A DNA stretch of 64,000 nucleotides from Listeria_A hofi (GCF_963575615.1 NZ_CAUYTL010000002.1:179640-243639), one strand, 5' to 3'. Counted from the first letter of the stretch, positions 8,708 through 18,037 are shown. Notes: generated by a model not told the origin, from the letters alone. Numbers and translations: made by a program.

Positions 8708-10027
8708 ATGAACAAAAAAACAAGGTTTGATCAATTTCATTTTCAACCTTTTATTCAGCTTGCCATTGATAAATTAGGTTTTTATGAGCCAACAGAAGTA
8801 CAACAGAAGTTAATTCCGGCAATTATGAAGGGTGAAAGCGTTGTGGGGCAATCTCAGACGGGAACTGGGAAGACGCATACTTTCTTGCTACCAATCATCC
8901 ATAAAATTAAAGCGAATAAAGATAGCGTGCAAGCTGTTATTACTGCACCTAGTCGCGAGCTTGCTACACAAATCCATAACGAGATTAAGAAAATTACCAA
9001 ATATAGTGATGATGAAATTCGTTCGTTACTCGTTATTGGTGGAACGGATAAGCAAAGAACCATCGATCGCTTGAAGAAGCAACAACCTCATATTGTTGTC
9101 GGAACACCTGGTCGAATCAATGATTTAATTCGTGAAACGGCGCTGCTTGTCCATACAACGCAGGTTTTTGTGGTCGATGAGGCCGATATGACGCTTGATA
9201 TGGGATTCTTGATGGATGTCGACCAAATCGCGAGTAAAATGCCTGAGAGTCTGCAAATGCTTGTTTTCTCAGCAACAATTCCGCAAAAACTAAAACCTTT
9301 CTTGAAAAAATATATGGAGAACCCGCGTTATGAGCATATTCAACCCCAAGCCGTTGCGAATACGGACGTAACGCATCAATTGATTGCGCGTCGTAGCAAG
9401 GAGAAAATTGATGTTCTGAAAAATGCGCTCGTAGCTTACCAACCATATTTAGCGGTTGTTTTCACAAATACGAAAGCAATGGCGGATGAAGTGGCAAAAG
9501 GCTTGACCGAGCGAGGCTTAAAAGTGGCGAAAATTCATGGTGGCGTCGAATCTCGTGAACGTAAGAGGACGATGAAGCAACTAGAAAGCTTGGAATACCA
9601 ATACGTTGTAGCGACTGATTTAGCAGCGCGTGGCATTGATATTCAAGGGATTAGCCATATTATTAACTACGAGTTGCCAAGTGACCTTGATTTCTACATT
9701 CATAGAACAGGTCGTACAGGTCGCGCGGGACATTCTGGTGTGGCGCTGACAATTTATGAACCGTCGGATGAGGATGCACTAAATCAACTTGAAAAAATGA
9801 ACATCGAGTTTCAACATGTAGATCTTAAAAATGGTGAGTTTATCGAAGCAGATGATCGTAATCGCCGTAAAAAACGGGAAGCAAAACGCGAAGCTGCAGA
9901 TCCGCGCGAAATAGGTATGCGTAAAAAAGCAAAAGAAAAAGGCAAACCAAACTATAAAAAGAAACTGAATTACAAAATGAATGAAATTAAACGTCGCGAG
10001 AGAAAAATGAAAAAACGTGGGAGGTAA
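8708..10027 (+). CDS. cshB: DEAD-box RNA helicase CshB-like
   Basis: An ATP-dependent RNA helicase, likely for cold growth and ribosome assembly or RNA decay. The motif set is complete: Q-motif (FYEPTEVQQKLIP), I (SQTGTGKT), Ia (APSRELATQ), II (VVDEADM), III (SATI), IV (VVFTNT), V (ATDLAARGIDIQG) and VI (HRTGRTGRAG). The 439 residues end in a very basic tail rich in Lys and Arg, as in CshB, which probably adds RNA affinity. The start has AACGGAG upstream. The nfo ribosome binding site lies inside its 3' end. Confidence 0.93.
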   Translation: MNKKTRFDQFHFQPFIQLAIDKLGFYEPTEVQQKLIPAIMKGESVVGQSQTGTGKTHTFLLPIIHKIKANKDSVQAVITAPSRELATQIHNEIKKITKYSDDEIRSLLVIGGTDKQRTIDRLKKQQPHIVVGTPGRINDLIRETALLVHTTQVFVVDEADMTLDMGFLMDVDQIASKMPESLQMLVFSATIPQKLKPFLKKYMENPRYEHIQPQAVANTDVTHQLIARRSKEKIDVLKNALVAYQPYLAVVFTNTKAMADEVAKGLTERGLKVAKIHGGVESRERKRTMKQLESLEYQYVVATDLAARGIDIQGISHIINYELPSDLDFYIHRTGRTGRAGHSGVALTIYEPSDEDALNQLEKMNIEFQHVDLKNGEFIEADDRNRRKKREAKREAADPREIGMRKKAKEKGKPNYKKKLNYKMNEIKRRERKMKKRGR

Positions 10028-10031
10028 ATAA

Positions 10032-10928
10032 ATGTTAAGATTAGGCTCACATGTTTCGATGAGTGGCAAAAGTATGATGTTAGCTGCAAGTCAGGAAGCA
10101 GCATCTTATGAATCGAATACATTCATGATTTATACAGGAGCGCCACAAAACACGCGTCGCAAACCGATTGAAGACTTGAATATCGAAGCAGGACTTGCAC
10201 ATATGAAAGAGCATGATATCACGGATATTGTAGTGCATGCCCCGTACATTATTAATATTGGAAATGCTGTGAAACCAGAAACGTTTGAAATCGGTGTAAC
10301 TTTTTTGCAATCTGAGGTGGAACGTACGGCGGCGTTGGGAGCGAAACAAATTGTGCTTCATCCCGGTGCGCACGTTGGTGAGGGCGCAGAAGTGGGCATT
10401 AAGCAAATTATCAAAGGTTTAAATGAATCGCTGAAACCAGATCAAAATGTGCAAGTTGCGCTAGAAACTATGGCTGGAAAAGGCACAGAAATCGGTAGAA
10501 CTTTTGAAGAAATCGCGGCAATTATGGATGGGGTTACGCATAACGAGTTGCTGTCGGTGACGTTTGATACATGTCATGTGCATGATGCAGGTTATGATAT
10601 TGTGAATGATTTTGATGGTGTTCTGAACCAGTTTGATAAAATTATTGGCTTGGATCGTTTGAAAGTGCTACACATCAATGATAGCAAGAATGAGCGGGGT
10701 GCACATAAAGATCGCCATGCGAACATCGGTTTTGGACATATTGGGTTTGATGCACTGAACTATATTGTGCATCATCCGCAGCTAGAGGATATTTCTAAAA
10801 TCTTGGAAACGCCGTATGTTGGTGAAGATAAGAAAAATAAAAAGCCACCGTATAAGCATGAAATTGCCATGTTGCGTAGTCAAACATTTGACCCAGATTT
10901 ATTAACGAAAATCATGGCGGCTGAGTAA
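10032..10928 (+). CDS. nfo: Endonuclease IV (AP endonuclease)
   Basis: A trinuclear-zinc AP endonuclease of base excision repair. Family signatures are intact: GSHVSMSG at the N-terminus, VLHPGAHVGEG, ALETMAGKGTEIG, TFDTCHVHDAGYD and VLHINDSKNERGAHKDRH. At 298 residues it is full length. The start codon lies 4 bases after the cshB stop, with GGGAGG in the cshB coding end, so the two are probably coupled, and ppaC follows within 25 bases. Confidence 0.96.
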   Translation: MLRLGSHVSMSGKSMMLAASQEAASYESNTFMIYTGAPQNTRRKPIEDLNIEAGLAHMKEHDITDIVVHAPYIINIGNAVKPETFEIGVTFLQSEVERTAALGAKQIVLHPGAHVGEGAEVGIKQIIKGLNESLKPDQNVQVALETMAGKGTEIGRTFEEIAAIMDGVTHNELLSVTFDTCHVHDAGYDIVNDFDGVLNQFDKIIGLDRLKVLHINDSKNERGAHKDRHANIGFGHIGFDALNYIVHHPQLEDISKILETPYVGEDKKNKKPPYKHEIAMLRSQTFDPDLLTKIMAAE

Positions 10929-10952
10929 AGCGTCAATAAAGGAGATAAAAAA

Positions 10953-11879
10953 ATGACTAAATCACTTGTTTTTGGACATAAAAACCCAGATACAGACACG
11001 ATTTGTTCTGCACTTGCATACGCAGAATTAAAGAAAGCACAAGGTCAAGATATCGAAGCAGTTCGACTTGGTGAAATCAATAGCGAGACGGCCTTTGTAT
11101 TGGATTATTTTAAAGCAAAAGCGCCACGCTTTGTTGAAACAGTTGCGAATGAAGTATCAACGGTTAGTTTAGTTGATCACAATGAAAAACAACAAAGTGT
11201 GACTGATATTGATGATGTTACTGTTGTAGAAGTCATTGATCATCATCGCATCGCTAATTTTGAGACGGCAGATCCGTTGTATTACCGTGCAGAGCCAGTT
11301 GGTTGCACAGCGACAATTCTGTTTAAAATGTTCCAAGAAAAAGGCATTGAAATTTCGAAAACGACGGCGGGCTTGATGCTCTCAGCGATTATTTCTGACA
11401 CGCTATTGTACCAATCACCAACTTGTACAACGGAGGATAAAGAAATCGCAGAGAAATTAGCAGCAATTGCAGGGATTGAAACAGCTGAGTACGGCTTGGA
11501 AATGTTAAAAGCAGGTGCAGATGTTTCTACTAAAACAATTCCTGAGCTTCTACTTGATGCAAAAGAATTTGAAATGGGCGGTTCAAAAGTCGAAATCGCG
11601 CAAATCAATGTGGTAGATGAAAAAGATATTTTGGTTCGAAAAGTAGAAGTGGAAGCGGAAATGAGCAAGCGTATTGCAGATAAAGATCTTGATTTATACT
11701 TATTCGTCATCACAAATATTTTGACGAACGACTCAGTAGGCATTGCTTTGGGAAGTAAAATAGATAAAGTGGAAGCGGCATATGGCATTGCTTTTACAGC
11801 AAATGTAGCCCCACTAGCTGGTGTTGTGTCGCGTAAAAAGCAAGTGGTGCCAATTTTGACGGAAGTTTTTTCGAAATAG
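10953..11879 (+). CDS. ppaC: Manganese-dependent inorganic pyrophosphatase (DHH family)
   Basis: A family II soluble pyrophosphatase hydrolysing PPi to phosphate. The DHH-phosphoesterase motifs are visible: FGHKNPDTDTICSA at residue 7, SLVDHNE and VEVIDHHR, with the C-terminal DHHA2 domain ending SRKKQVVP. Its 308 residues match the family. AAGGAGAT precedes the ATG. It closes the cshB-nfo-ppaC group and is followed by a terminator-like hairpin. Confidence 0.95.
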   Translation: MTKSLVFGHKNPDTDTICSALAYAELKKAQGQDIEAVRLGEINSETAFVLDYFKAKAPRFVETVANEVSTVSLVDHNEKQQSVTDIDDVTVVEVIDHHRIANFETADPLYYRAEPVGCTATILFKMFQEKGIEISKTTAGLMLSAIISDTLLYQSPTCTTEDKEIAEKLAAIAGIETAEYGLEMLKAGADVSTKTIPELLLDAKEFEMGGSKVEIAQINVVDEKDILVRKVEVEAEMSKRIADKDLDLYLFVITNILTNDSVGIALGSKIDKVEAAYGIAFTANVAPLAGVVSRKKQVVPILTEVFSK

Positions 11880-11884
11880 TATGA

Positions 11885-11926
11885 GATGGGAGACAGTTGC
11901 TGATTCAAGCGCTGTTTCTTTTTCTA
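11885..11926 (+). terminator. Probable terminator after ppaC
   Basis: GAGACAG and CTGTTTC pair around a loop of about 15 bases, followed by TTTTTC. The stem is short and the call moderate. Confidence 0.55.
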
Positions 11927-11942
11927 TAAGGGAGCGATTAAT

Positions 11943-12755
11943 TTGGAAATATATCAATTGGAAAGCATATCGTTAAGGCAGCAGGTAGCGCTTTGGAATG
12001 AGGCATTTTCCGATTATCTCGTGCCAGCCGCTATGACCGAAGCGAGTTTCGTAGCACGAATGGAAAAATTACAGCAATCAGCGCAGGAATCACTCATCGC
12101 AAAAGTTGATGGCGAGGCTGCAGCTGTTATATTGACTGGAATACGAGATTTCAAAACAGGGAGAATGGCATGGATTGGTGGCCTTGCTGTTATACCGAGA
12201 TTTAGAAAGAAAGGAATATCCCGCCAACTTTTAGAGCGGTTATTTGTGAGGTATCAAGAGCAGGGCGTGAAAGAGTCGCGTTTGGAGGTTATTTCAGAAA
12301 ATGTGCCAGCGCTACAGCTCTATGAGAAGCTAGGTTATAAGCCGATTAATGAGCTTATTTACCTTACTGGGAATTTGCAGAATTATGGGGTCGTGTGTTT
12401 TCGGTTAGAAGAAGTGAGCAATACGGATGAATATGTAGCCTTAGAAAATGAAGATTTACCGTGGCAAAATAGAATAACAACGCATCATAAAATTGCGACT
12501 ATTTGGCAAGATCAAGAGCAGCTAGGGTATATCGTATACAGTCTTTCTGATGATAACTTGATTCTTTTGCAAGTACGTCTGAATCATGCACCAACTCAGA
12601 TTCTTAGCGTCCTCCAGGCATTCTATGAGACTTATGGGAATATTTCATGCGCTGTATTTAATGAAATCACAACGAGCGATTATCTTCCAATTTTATTGAA
12701 TAAAGAATTCAAGAAAGTAGCGACACAAATCCAGATGCGTAAAGAAATCCAGTAA
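11943..12755 (+). CDS. GNAT-family N-acetyltransferase
   Basis: The N-terminal 145 residues have the GNAT fold: the acetyl-CoA pyrophosphate-binding segment IPRFRKKGISRQLLERL follows the strand MAWIGGLAV, and NVPALQLYEKLGYK is the typical motif B. The C-terminal part (150-270) resembles the second half of a tandem GNAT without a clear CoA loop. Its substrate is unknown. The start is TTG with GGAGCGA upstream. It sits between ppaC and a convergent gene and is likely monocistronic. Confidence 0.8.
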   Translation: MEIYQLESISLRQQVALWNEAFSDYLVPAAMTEASFVARMEKLQQSAQESLIAKVDGEAAAVILTGIRDFKTGRMAWIGGLAVIPRFRKKGISRQLLERLFVRYQEQGVKESRLEVISENVPALQLYEKLGYKPINELIYLTGNLQNYGVVCFRLEEVSNTDEYVALENEDLPWQNRITTHHKIATIWQDQEQLGYIVYSLSDDNLILLQVRLNHAPTQILSVLQAFYETYGNISCAVFNEITTSDYLPILLNKEFKKVATQIQMRKEIQ

Positions 12756-12874
12756 AAGGCCTGGATGGTCATTACCCAAATAAATCGGCGACAAGCGCTC
12801 GCTTTGCGTCAAGCAAAATTTACATCCTACTCGAAAAAGGAATTGTGATACTTTGCTCAGTTTTTTTAGATGGA

Positions 12875-13588
12875 TCATGTCTTTTGACGAACGGGAATGA
12901 AATTTGCAAAGAATAAGACGATAGCTAGTATTAAAGCTGTATAAGAAACAACGGTATTCCAGCCCATCACGCGAACGTATATCCCAACAAATGCCCAGAC
13001 AAAGACAAGCGGCGCAATCCAGTCGTTTTCACGAATACGAAATGCATAGCCAATCAAGGTGGCTATTATCAGCAATGTGACTGTCCAAACTGTAGCATTT
13101 AGCCCTAATAAGCTGGTAACTTCTTTCCAAGTGAGATAATAGCAAATGTTTGCAATCGTTGCTACGCTGACCCAACCAAGGTAGAGACTGATTGGAGCCC
13201 GCCAAACAAGTGATTTTGTTACGTTTTTCTGTGTGTTATACAATGCAATAAGCCCGATTAACAGCAACAACATTATAATAACGGAGCCTAAGAAATAGCC
13301 GTAATGCCAAGATACAATCCATAATCCATTTAATAAAGATGTGATGGAGAACAGAAATGCTAGTGCTCTCGTCACATTCTTTCGGTTAAATGTCAATGCA
13401 ATGAGCCATAGGAATAAGCCTACATAAATAACGCCCCAAATAATAAAAACGTAGCCTGCTGGTGTAAATAAAACATCGAGCCGATTCGATATTTCTCCTG
13501 TTGTTATCCCGTTTAGCGGTAAAATATTGGCCAGTGCATTCATGCCGACCATCAAAATAAAGCACAAGTACATCCAGACTAATTTCAT
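12875..13588 (-). CDS. TspO/MBR-related tryptophan-rich membrane protein
   Basis: A 237-residue integral membrane protein with about seven hydrophobic segments and many tryptophans (FIIWGVIYVG, GLWIVSWHYG, APISLYLGWVSVATIAN), a pattern of the TspO/MBR-like family. The ligand and function are unknown. GGAGGTG lies just before the ATG at 13588; an in-frame ATG at 13603 overlaps that site and is rejected. It is divergent from zurA. The gene could be coupled to tetrapyrrole or redox stress, but that is only a family-level guess. Confidence 0.75.
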   Translation of the reverse strand: MKLVWMYLCFILMVGMNALANILPLNGITTGEISNRLDVLFTPAGYVFIIWGVIYVGLFLWLIALTFNRKNVTRALAFLFSITSLLNGLWIVSWHYGYFLGSVIIMLLLLIGLIALYNTQKNVTKSLVWRAPISLYLGWVSVATIANICYYLTWKEVTSLLGLNATVWTVTLLIIATLIGYAFRIRENDWIAPLVFVWAFVGIYVRVMGWNTVVSYTALILAIVLFFANFIPVRQKT

Positions 13589-13650
13589 TTCAGACACCTC
13601 CATATGGTTGTTTTCCCTCTATAGCTATCTATTAATCATCTGATAAATGA

Positions 13651-13673
13651 TAAATAAGAGTCATTACGATTTA
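13651..13673 (+). promoter_or_regulatory. Zur box (zinc-responsive operator) upstream of zurA
   Basis: The 23 bases read TAAAT...N...ATTACGATTTA. The right half (ATTACGATTTA) is a perfect Gram-positive Zur half-site and the left half matches in 7 of 11 positions. It abuts and overlaps the -35 of the zurA promoter, so ZurR with zinc would block transcription. Confidence 0.8.
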
Positions 13674-13698
13674 CACGACTGCTTTTTTTATGTATACT
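13671..13698 (+). promoter_or_regulatory. zurAMR promoter
   Basis: TTACAC (13671-13676) and TATACT (13693-13698) are spaced by 16 bases. The -35 overlaps the end of the Zur box. Confidence 0.6.
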
Positions 13699-13743
13699 AG
13701 GTTAGGTAATGATTTTTAAGCATAGAAGGAGTTTTTCCGCTGT

Positions 13744-14508
13744 ATGGATGAAATTTTAAAGGTAGCGAATGTTTTCTACCATTATGATAAAGAAGAAGTA
13801 CTCCAAAGAATTAACTTAACAATCAAAAAAGGCAGTTTCACAGGAATTATTGGGCCTAATGGTTCAGGGAAATCGACGCTGTTGAAATTAATTTTGGGGC
13901 TTTTGAAAATACAGCGAGGTGAAATTACCTTGTTTGGTAAGCCGCATGCTGAATTTAAAGATTGGTCAAAAATTGGTTTCGTCTCGCAAAAATCAAACGC
14001 TTTTAACGGTGCATTTCCAGCCACGGTAAAGGAGGTCGTTTCTAGCGGTTTGGTGAAGAAAAAAGGAATGTTTCGGCGGTTGAATCGTCGGGATTTTGAA
14101 GCAGTCTATGAGGCGCTTGATATTGTTGATATGAGGCGGTTTGCTGGGCGGAATATTGGGGAGCTTTCTGGTGGACAACAGCAACGTGTTTTTATTGCAC
14201 GAGCGCTTGTAAGTAAGCCAGAGGTACTGATTCTGGATGAGCCGACTGTGGGGATTGATGCACAGAACGTGACGTCTTTTTATGAGTTATTGAAGGAACT
14301 GAACGCGAAAGAGGCGATTACGATGTTGCTTGTGACACATGATATTTTGGCAGTGAATTCGTATGTGGATCATATTGTTAGTCTGAATACGAAGGTGCTG
14401 TTTGATGGGACGGCTGTGGATTACCAGATTTACTTAGAGGAACGGGAGTTAGAAGCCCTTGAAGTGAGCAGGATGGGGGTGACACATTGTGATTGCGAAC
14501 CTGTTTGA
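13744..14508 (+). CDS. zurA: Zinc ABC transporter ATP-binding protein ZurA
   Basis: The ATPase of a high-affinity zinc importer. Walker A is GPNGSGKST, the Q-loop VSQKSN, the signature LSGGQQQR and Walker B VLILDEPTVG, followed by the switch VTHD. The length of 254 residues is normal; the C-terminus ends HCDCEPV, a metal-binding-like tail. It is first in the operon behind a Zur box. The stop overlaps zurM by 20 bases. The AdcA-type substrate-binding protein is not in this operon and must be elsewhere. Confidence 0.93.
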   Translation: MDEILKVANVFYHYDKEEVLQRINLTIKKGSFTGIIGPNGSGKSTLLKLILGLLKIQRGEITLFGKPHAEFKDWSKIGFVSQKSNAFNGAFPATVKEVVSSGLVKKKGMFRRLNRRDFEAVYEALDIVDMRRFAGRNIGELSGGQQQRVFIARALVSKPEVLILDEPTVGIDAQNVTSFYELLKELNAKEAITMLLVTHDILAVNSYVDHIVSLNTKVLFDGTAVDYQIYLEERELEALEVSRMGVTHCDCEPV

Positions 14509-15364
14509 ATATGATTTTATTAGAAATACGTTTATTGTCGGTATCGTTATCGGTATTGTAGCGCCATTATTAGGTAGTTTTATCGTTGTGAGACGCCTTT
14601 CTTTGATGGCTGATGCACTCAGTCATGTTAGTTTGGCAGGGATTGCGGTGAGCTTATACTTAAGTAAAATGTATATGCCTCTTGTAGCGCTGAACCCGCT
14701 TTATCTAGGCTTTGGTTTTGCGGTTGGTGGCTCTTTACTTATGGAAAAACTGCGCAATGTCTACAAGCAATTTCAAGAACTAGCAATTCCGATTATTATG
14801 TCGGCGGGAATGGGGTTCAGTGTTATTTTCATCTCGCTTGCTAATGGCTTTAATACGGACTTGTTCAGCTATTTATTTGGTAGTGTTAGCGCGGTCAGTA
14901 GGTCGGATATGTGGACAATTTTGGCAATCGCTTTTGTGGTATTGCTAACTGTATTTTTTCTCTATAAAGAACTATTTTTGTTGTCGTTTGATGAAGAATA
15001 TGCGAATGCATCTGGAATTCCCGCGAAAATAGTAGATGTGATTTTCATGCTATTAGTAGCGCTTGTCATTGCATCTAGTATGCGCATTGTTGGTATTCTG
15101 CTCGTATCGTCATTGATGACATTACCTGTGGCAGCGGCTATACGTATCGCTAAAGGCTTTAAACAAACGATTGCTTATGCGATTCTGTTTGGCGAAATAT
15201 CAGTGATAGGTGGCCTTGTGAGCGCCTTTTACCTCGACCTTGCACCAGGTGGTTCGATTGTTATTATTTCTGTCTTTATTTTAGTCTTAACGATTAGTGT
15301 TCAAAAAGTGAAACAAAAACTGGCGATAGCCGAAAGAAGTGATTCGAATGTCTCTAACAGCTAA
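14489..15364 (+). CDS. zurM: Zinc ABC transporter permease ZurM
   Basis: The membrane permease of the zinc importer, ABC-3 family (ZnuB/AdcB-like), 291 residues with about eight or nine membrane helices. MADALSHVSLAGIA is the family's conserved loop. The start is GTG with GGATGGGGG upstream and lies inside the end of zurA; its own end overlaps zurR, so all three are translationally coupled. Confidence 0.93.
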   Translation: MIANLFEYDFIRNTFIVGIVIGIVAPLLGSFIVVRRLSLMADALSHVSLAGIAVSLYLSKMYMPLVALNPLYLGFGFAVGGSLLMEKLRNVYKQFQELAIPIIMSAGMGFSVIFISLANGFNTDLFSYLFGSVSAVSRSDMWTILAIAFVVLLTVFFLYKELFLLSFDEEYANASGIPAKIVDVIFMLLVALVIASSMRIVGILLVSSLMTLPVAAAIRIAKGFKQTIAYAILFGEISVIGGLVSAFYLDLAPGGSIVIISVFILVLTISVQKVKQKLAIAERSDSNVSNS

Positions 15365-15776
15365 CGAAGCTTTGCAATTGATGAAACGAAAAGGTTATAA
15401 ACACACGGATAAGCGCGAATTTCTAATCAATCTTTTTGCTCGGAAAAATCGTTATATGACGGCAAAAGAAGTTTTAGAGAGTATGAAAGAAGATTTTCCG
15501 GGAATTAGTTTTGATACAATCTACAGGAATCTATCCCTATTTGTCGAATTAGAATTGTTTGAGGAAACCGAACTTTCTAGTGAAAAGCATTTTCGATTAT
15601 CATGTGCTCATGAGGAACACCATCATCATTTTATTTGTATGGAATGTGGAAAAACGCGTGAAATTCGGATGTGCCCGATGGATTTCTTGGAAGAAGCATT
15701 GCCAGGTTATCAAGTAGAAGGACATAAGTTCGAAGTGTATGGCAAATGTCCAGATTGTTTAGCCAAAGTAGGCTAG
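15348..15776 (+). CDS. zurR: Fur-family zinc uptake regulator ZurR
   Basis: A 142-residue Fur-family repressor. The N-terminal winged helix includes ISFDTIYRNLSLFVELEL; the metal region shows EEHHHHFICMECGKTREI and a C-terminal CPDC, giving the two CxxC pairs of the structural zinc site. AAAGAAG 9 bases before the ATG at 15348 supports this start over GTG 15339. Its place in the importer operon and the Zur box upstream of zurA indicate autoregulation by zinc. Confidence 0.92.
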   Translation: MSLTANEALQLMKRKGYKHTDKREFLINLFARKNRYMTAKEVLESMKEDFPGISFDTIYRNLSLFVELELFEETELSSEKHFRLSCAHEEHHHHFICMECGKTREIRMCPMDFLEEALPGYQVEGHKFEVYGKCPDCLAKVG

Positions 15777-15851
15777 CCAATAGTCTTATTGGTAAAAATC
15801 AATGCGTGAAGAAAGGAAACACAAAGCGACTCACTGGCATTGGAAAATCGT

Positions 15852-15889
15852 AAAAAAACGCGCCCCATCAACGGGAACGCGTTTTTTTC
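15852..15889. terminator. Bidirectional terminator that overlaps the 3' end of the exonuclease gene
   Basis: AAAAAAACGCG pairs with CGCGTTTTTTT. The minus-strand exonuclease stop codon (15868-15870) lies in the loop, and the last codons, encoding KKKTRSR, form one arm of the stem. Confidence 0.9.
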
Positions 15890-16464
15890 TTTGTTACAAA
15901 ATTAGAGCCATTTACTTGTCCAAACTGATAACCAATCGAATCCACTAATTCAGCAATCGTATTTACTTGCTGGATGTTTGCCAATTCGCGCACGATATCA
16001 GCGGCTACTTCGGAATCTTCTAAAGCATGATGATGTTCAAAGCGCATGCCGAAGTAATCTGCAACAAGGTTTAACTTATGCGAACGTAGCGGCAATATTT
16101 TTTGAGATAATATGCAAGAGCAGAAATACAGATTCGCGGGCAATGGCAAACCATATTTCGTTGTTGTCGCGCGGAATACATTAATATCAAACGTCGCAAA
16201 ATGAGCAGCAACGGGCAAATCACCGATGAAATTAATAATACTCGGATAGACTTCCAGCCAATTCGGGGAGTCCCAAACGTCTTCTGGATGAATACCATGA
16301 ACACGAATATTAGAAGCGTAAAAATCCTCCTCAGGATCGATTAATTGATAGTATTCAGAATGCTTGTTGCCGTTCAAATATTTGACCATCCCAATGGAGC
16401 AAGGACTTGTTCGTGATCCGTTGGCGGTCTCAAAATCAAGCACAACATAGTTTAAATCGTTCAT
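15868..16464 (-). CDS. DEDDh 3'-5' exonuclease (DNA polymerase III epsilon-like)
   Basis: A 198-residue stand-alone exonuclease-domain protein. ExoI motif is VVLDFETANG (catalytic D and E), ExoII is AAHFATFDINVF, and ExoIII carries HHALEDSEVAADI, giving the DEDDh set. It could act in DNA repair or RNA trimming; the substrate cannot be told from sequence. GGAGTG precedes the ATG. Its C-terminal basic tail is encoded by the stem of the shared terminator, an unusual economy. Confidence 0.88.
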   Translation of the reverse strand: MNDLNYVVLDFETANGSRTSPCSIGMVKYLNGNKHSEYYQLIDPEEDFYASNIRVHGIHPEDVWDSPNWLEVYPSIINFIGDLPVAAHFATFDINVFRATTTKYGLPLPANLYFCSCILSQKILPLRSHKLNLVADYFGMRFEHHHALEDSEVAADIVRELANIQQVNTIAELVDSIGYQFGQVNGSNFVTKKKTRSR

Positions 16465-16495
16465 CTTATTTCACTCCTTCACATCCATCATACCT

Positions 16496-18037
16496 CTATA
16501 AATTTGGCTTACGCAAGGATTTTGGTTTGATGTAAAGTCCCAAATCGCGTCGTTCTTTTCGTAAGGCGATGAAAAGCGAAATCATCATCAAGAGCATGAT
16601 AAACGAAAACGGCAAAGCGACGATGATGAGCATATTTTGTAAGCCCTCTAAACCACCACTGAAAAGGAGAATAGAAGCGATTAGCGACTGGATGATGCCC
16701 CATATAAATTTGACACGGTTAGCAGGATTCATTACGCCATTCATCGTTTGCATGCCTAACACATAAGTGGCTGAATCAGCGGATGTAATGAAGAACACGC
16801 CAATCAAGAAAATAGCAATAACAGAAAGTAATGAGCCAAGTGGCATATGATTGAACGTACCAAACAAGACTTCTTCGGTTTTTAGTTGGGTTAAATCAAA
16901 TCCAGCGCGCTGAACGGAGGTAGATGCTGTTCCAAAAACGGAGAACCAGACCACACTAAGCAACGTAGGTAACAAAATAACACCAGCTAAAAATTCACGA
17001 ATTCGGCGCCCCTTTGAGACCCTTGCGATGAAAATACCAACGAACGGTGACCAAGAAATAAACCAAGCCCAGTAAAAAATTGTCCAGCTATTAATCCATT
17101 CACGACCAGCTGCGTCCACCGGAGAAGTTCGGAAACTCATGCCGATAAAATTTTGCATATAAGCACCAGTGGCATCTGTCATCATATTTAGTGTTAGCAA
17201 TGTTGGACCAACGATAATAACAATAATCATTAGTAGAACGGCTAAAACCATGTTCGTATTACTAAGCCATTTCATCCCGCGACCAAGTCCACTCATGGCA
17301 GAAGTTAAGAACAGAACTGTTACGATCGCAATAATAACAATCTGTATCTTAAAGCTAACAGGAATGTCGAATAAGAAGGAGAGTCCACCATTAATTTGTG
17401 TAGCACCAAAGCCAAGTGTCGTTGCTACACCGACAATCGTCGCGAATACAGCAATAACATCAATTGTCACACGGACACCAGGTTTCATAAAACGCCCAAG
17501 GAGCGGATCAAGAGTCGCACTAATTAAACCTGGCTTATCCTGTCTAAATTGGAAATAAGCCAGCGTCAATCCAACAAAGGCATAAATCGCCCAAGCATGA
17601 ATTCCCCAGTGAAAAAAGGAGAAGCGAAAAGCATCCATTAAAGCTTGATTTGTTCCAGGGTCAGCTTCAGGACTCGAAATCGCGTAATGAGATAGTGGCT
17701 CTGTTGCCCCCCAAAACACAAGCCCAACACCCATTCCAGCGCTGAATAACATGCCGAACCAAGAAATAGTTGAATATTTCGGTTTTTCCCCAGCTTTTCC
17801 AAGTTTAATCGAACCAATCGGGCTAATGATCAAATAGAAGCAGAAGATTACGATTACTGAAACAAAAATCAAGTAATACCAACCAAATGTTGTCGTAATA
17901 AAGTTTTGAATGTTCGCTGTTACGCTAGCAAGTCCCTTTGGTGTCAAGATACCAATCGTAACGAAGACTAACGTGATAGCCAGTGTAATCCAAAATACAT
18001 TTGTAATTTTGTGCGAAGTTTCTTTTTTTGTTCCCAT
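16496..18037 (-). CDS. BCCT-family glycine betaine transporter
   Basis: A 513-residue secondary transporter with twelve membrane segments, of the betaine/choline/carnitine family. Family landmarks are GMGVGLVFWGATEPLSHY (sodium and substrate glycine-rich stretch) and FYWAWFISWSPFVGIFIAR with the tryptophan-rich signature. It resembles BetL and OpuD, so Na+-coupled betaine import under salt stress is likely. It complements the ABC importer opuC at 48359-51838. In L. monocytogenes betL is elsewhere, so this is a relocated or additional copy. AGTGAGGAATT precedes the ATG. Confidence 0.9.
   Translation of the reverse strand: MGTKKETSHKITNVFWITLAITLVFVTIGILTPKGLASVTANIQNFITTTFGWYYLIFVSVIVIFCFYLIISPIGSIKLGKAGEKPKYSTISWFGMLFSAGMGVGLVFWGATEPLSHYAISSPEADPGTNQALMDAFRFSFFHWGIHAWAIYAFVGLTLAYFQFRQDKPGLISATLDPLLGRFMKPGVRVTIDVIAVFATIVGVATTLGFGATQINGGLSFLFDIPVSFKIQIVIIAIVTVLFLTSAMSGLGRGMKWLSNTNMVLAVLLMIIVIIVGPTLLTLNMMTDATGAYMQNFIGMSFRTSPVDAAGREWINSWTIFYWAWFISWSPFVGIFIARVSKGRRIREFLAGVILLPTLLSVVWFSVFGTASTSVQRAGFDLTQLKTEEVLFGTFNHMPLGSLLSVIAIFLIGVFFITSADSATYVLGMQTMNGVMNPANRVKFIWGIIQSLIASILLFSGGLEGLQNMLIIVALPFSFIMLLMMISLFIALRKERRDLGLYIKPKSLRKPNL

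Noticed and set aside
11282..11908. 208-residue open frame opposite ppaC
   Set aside because: Ser/Thr/Ile-rich shadow of a well-conserved gene, with no start signal.
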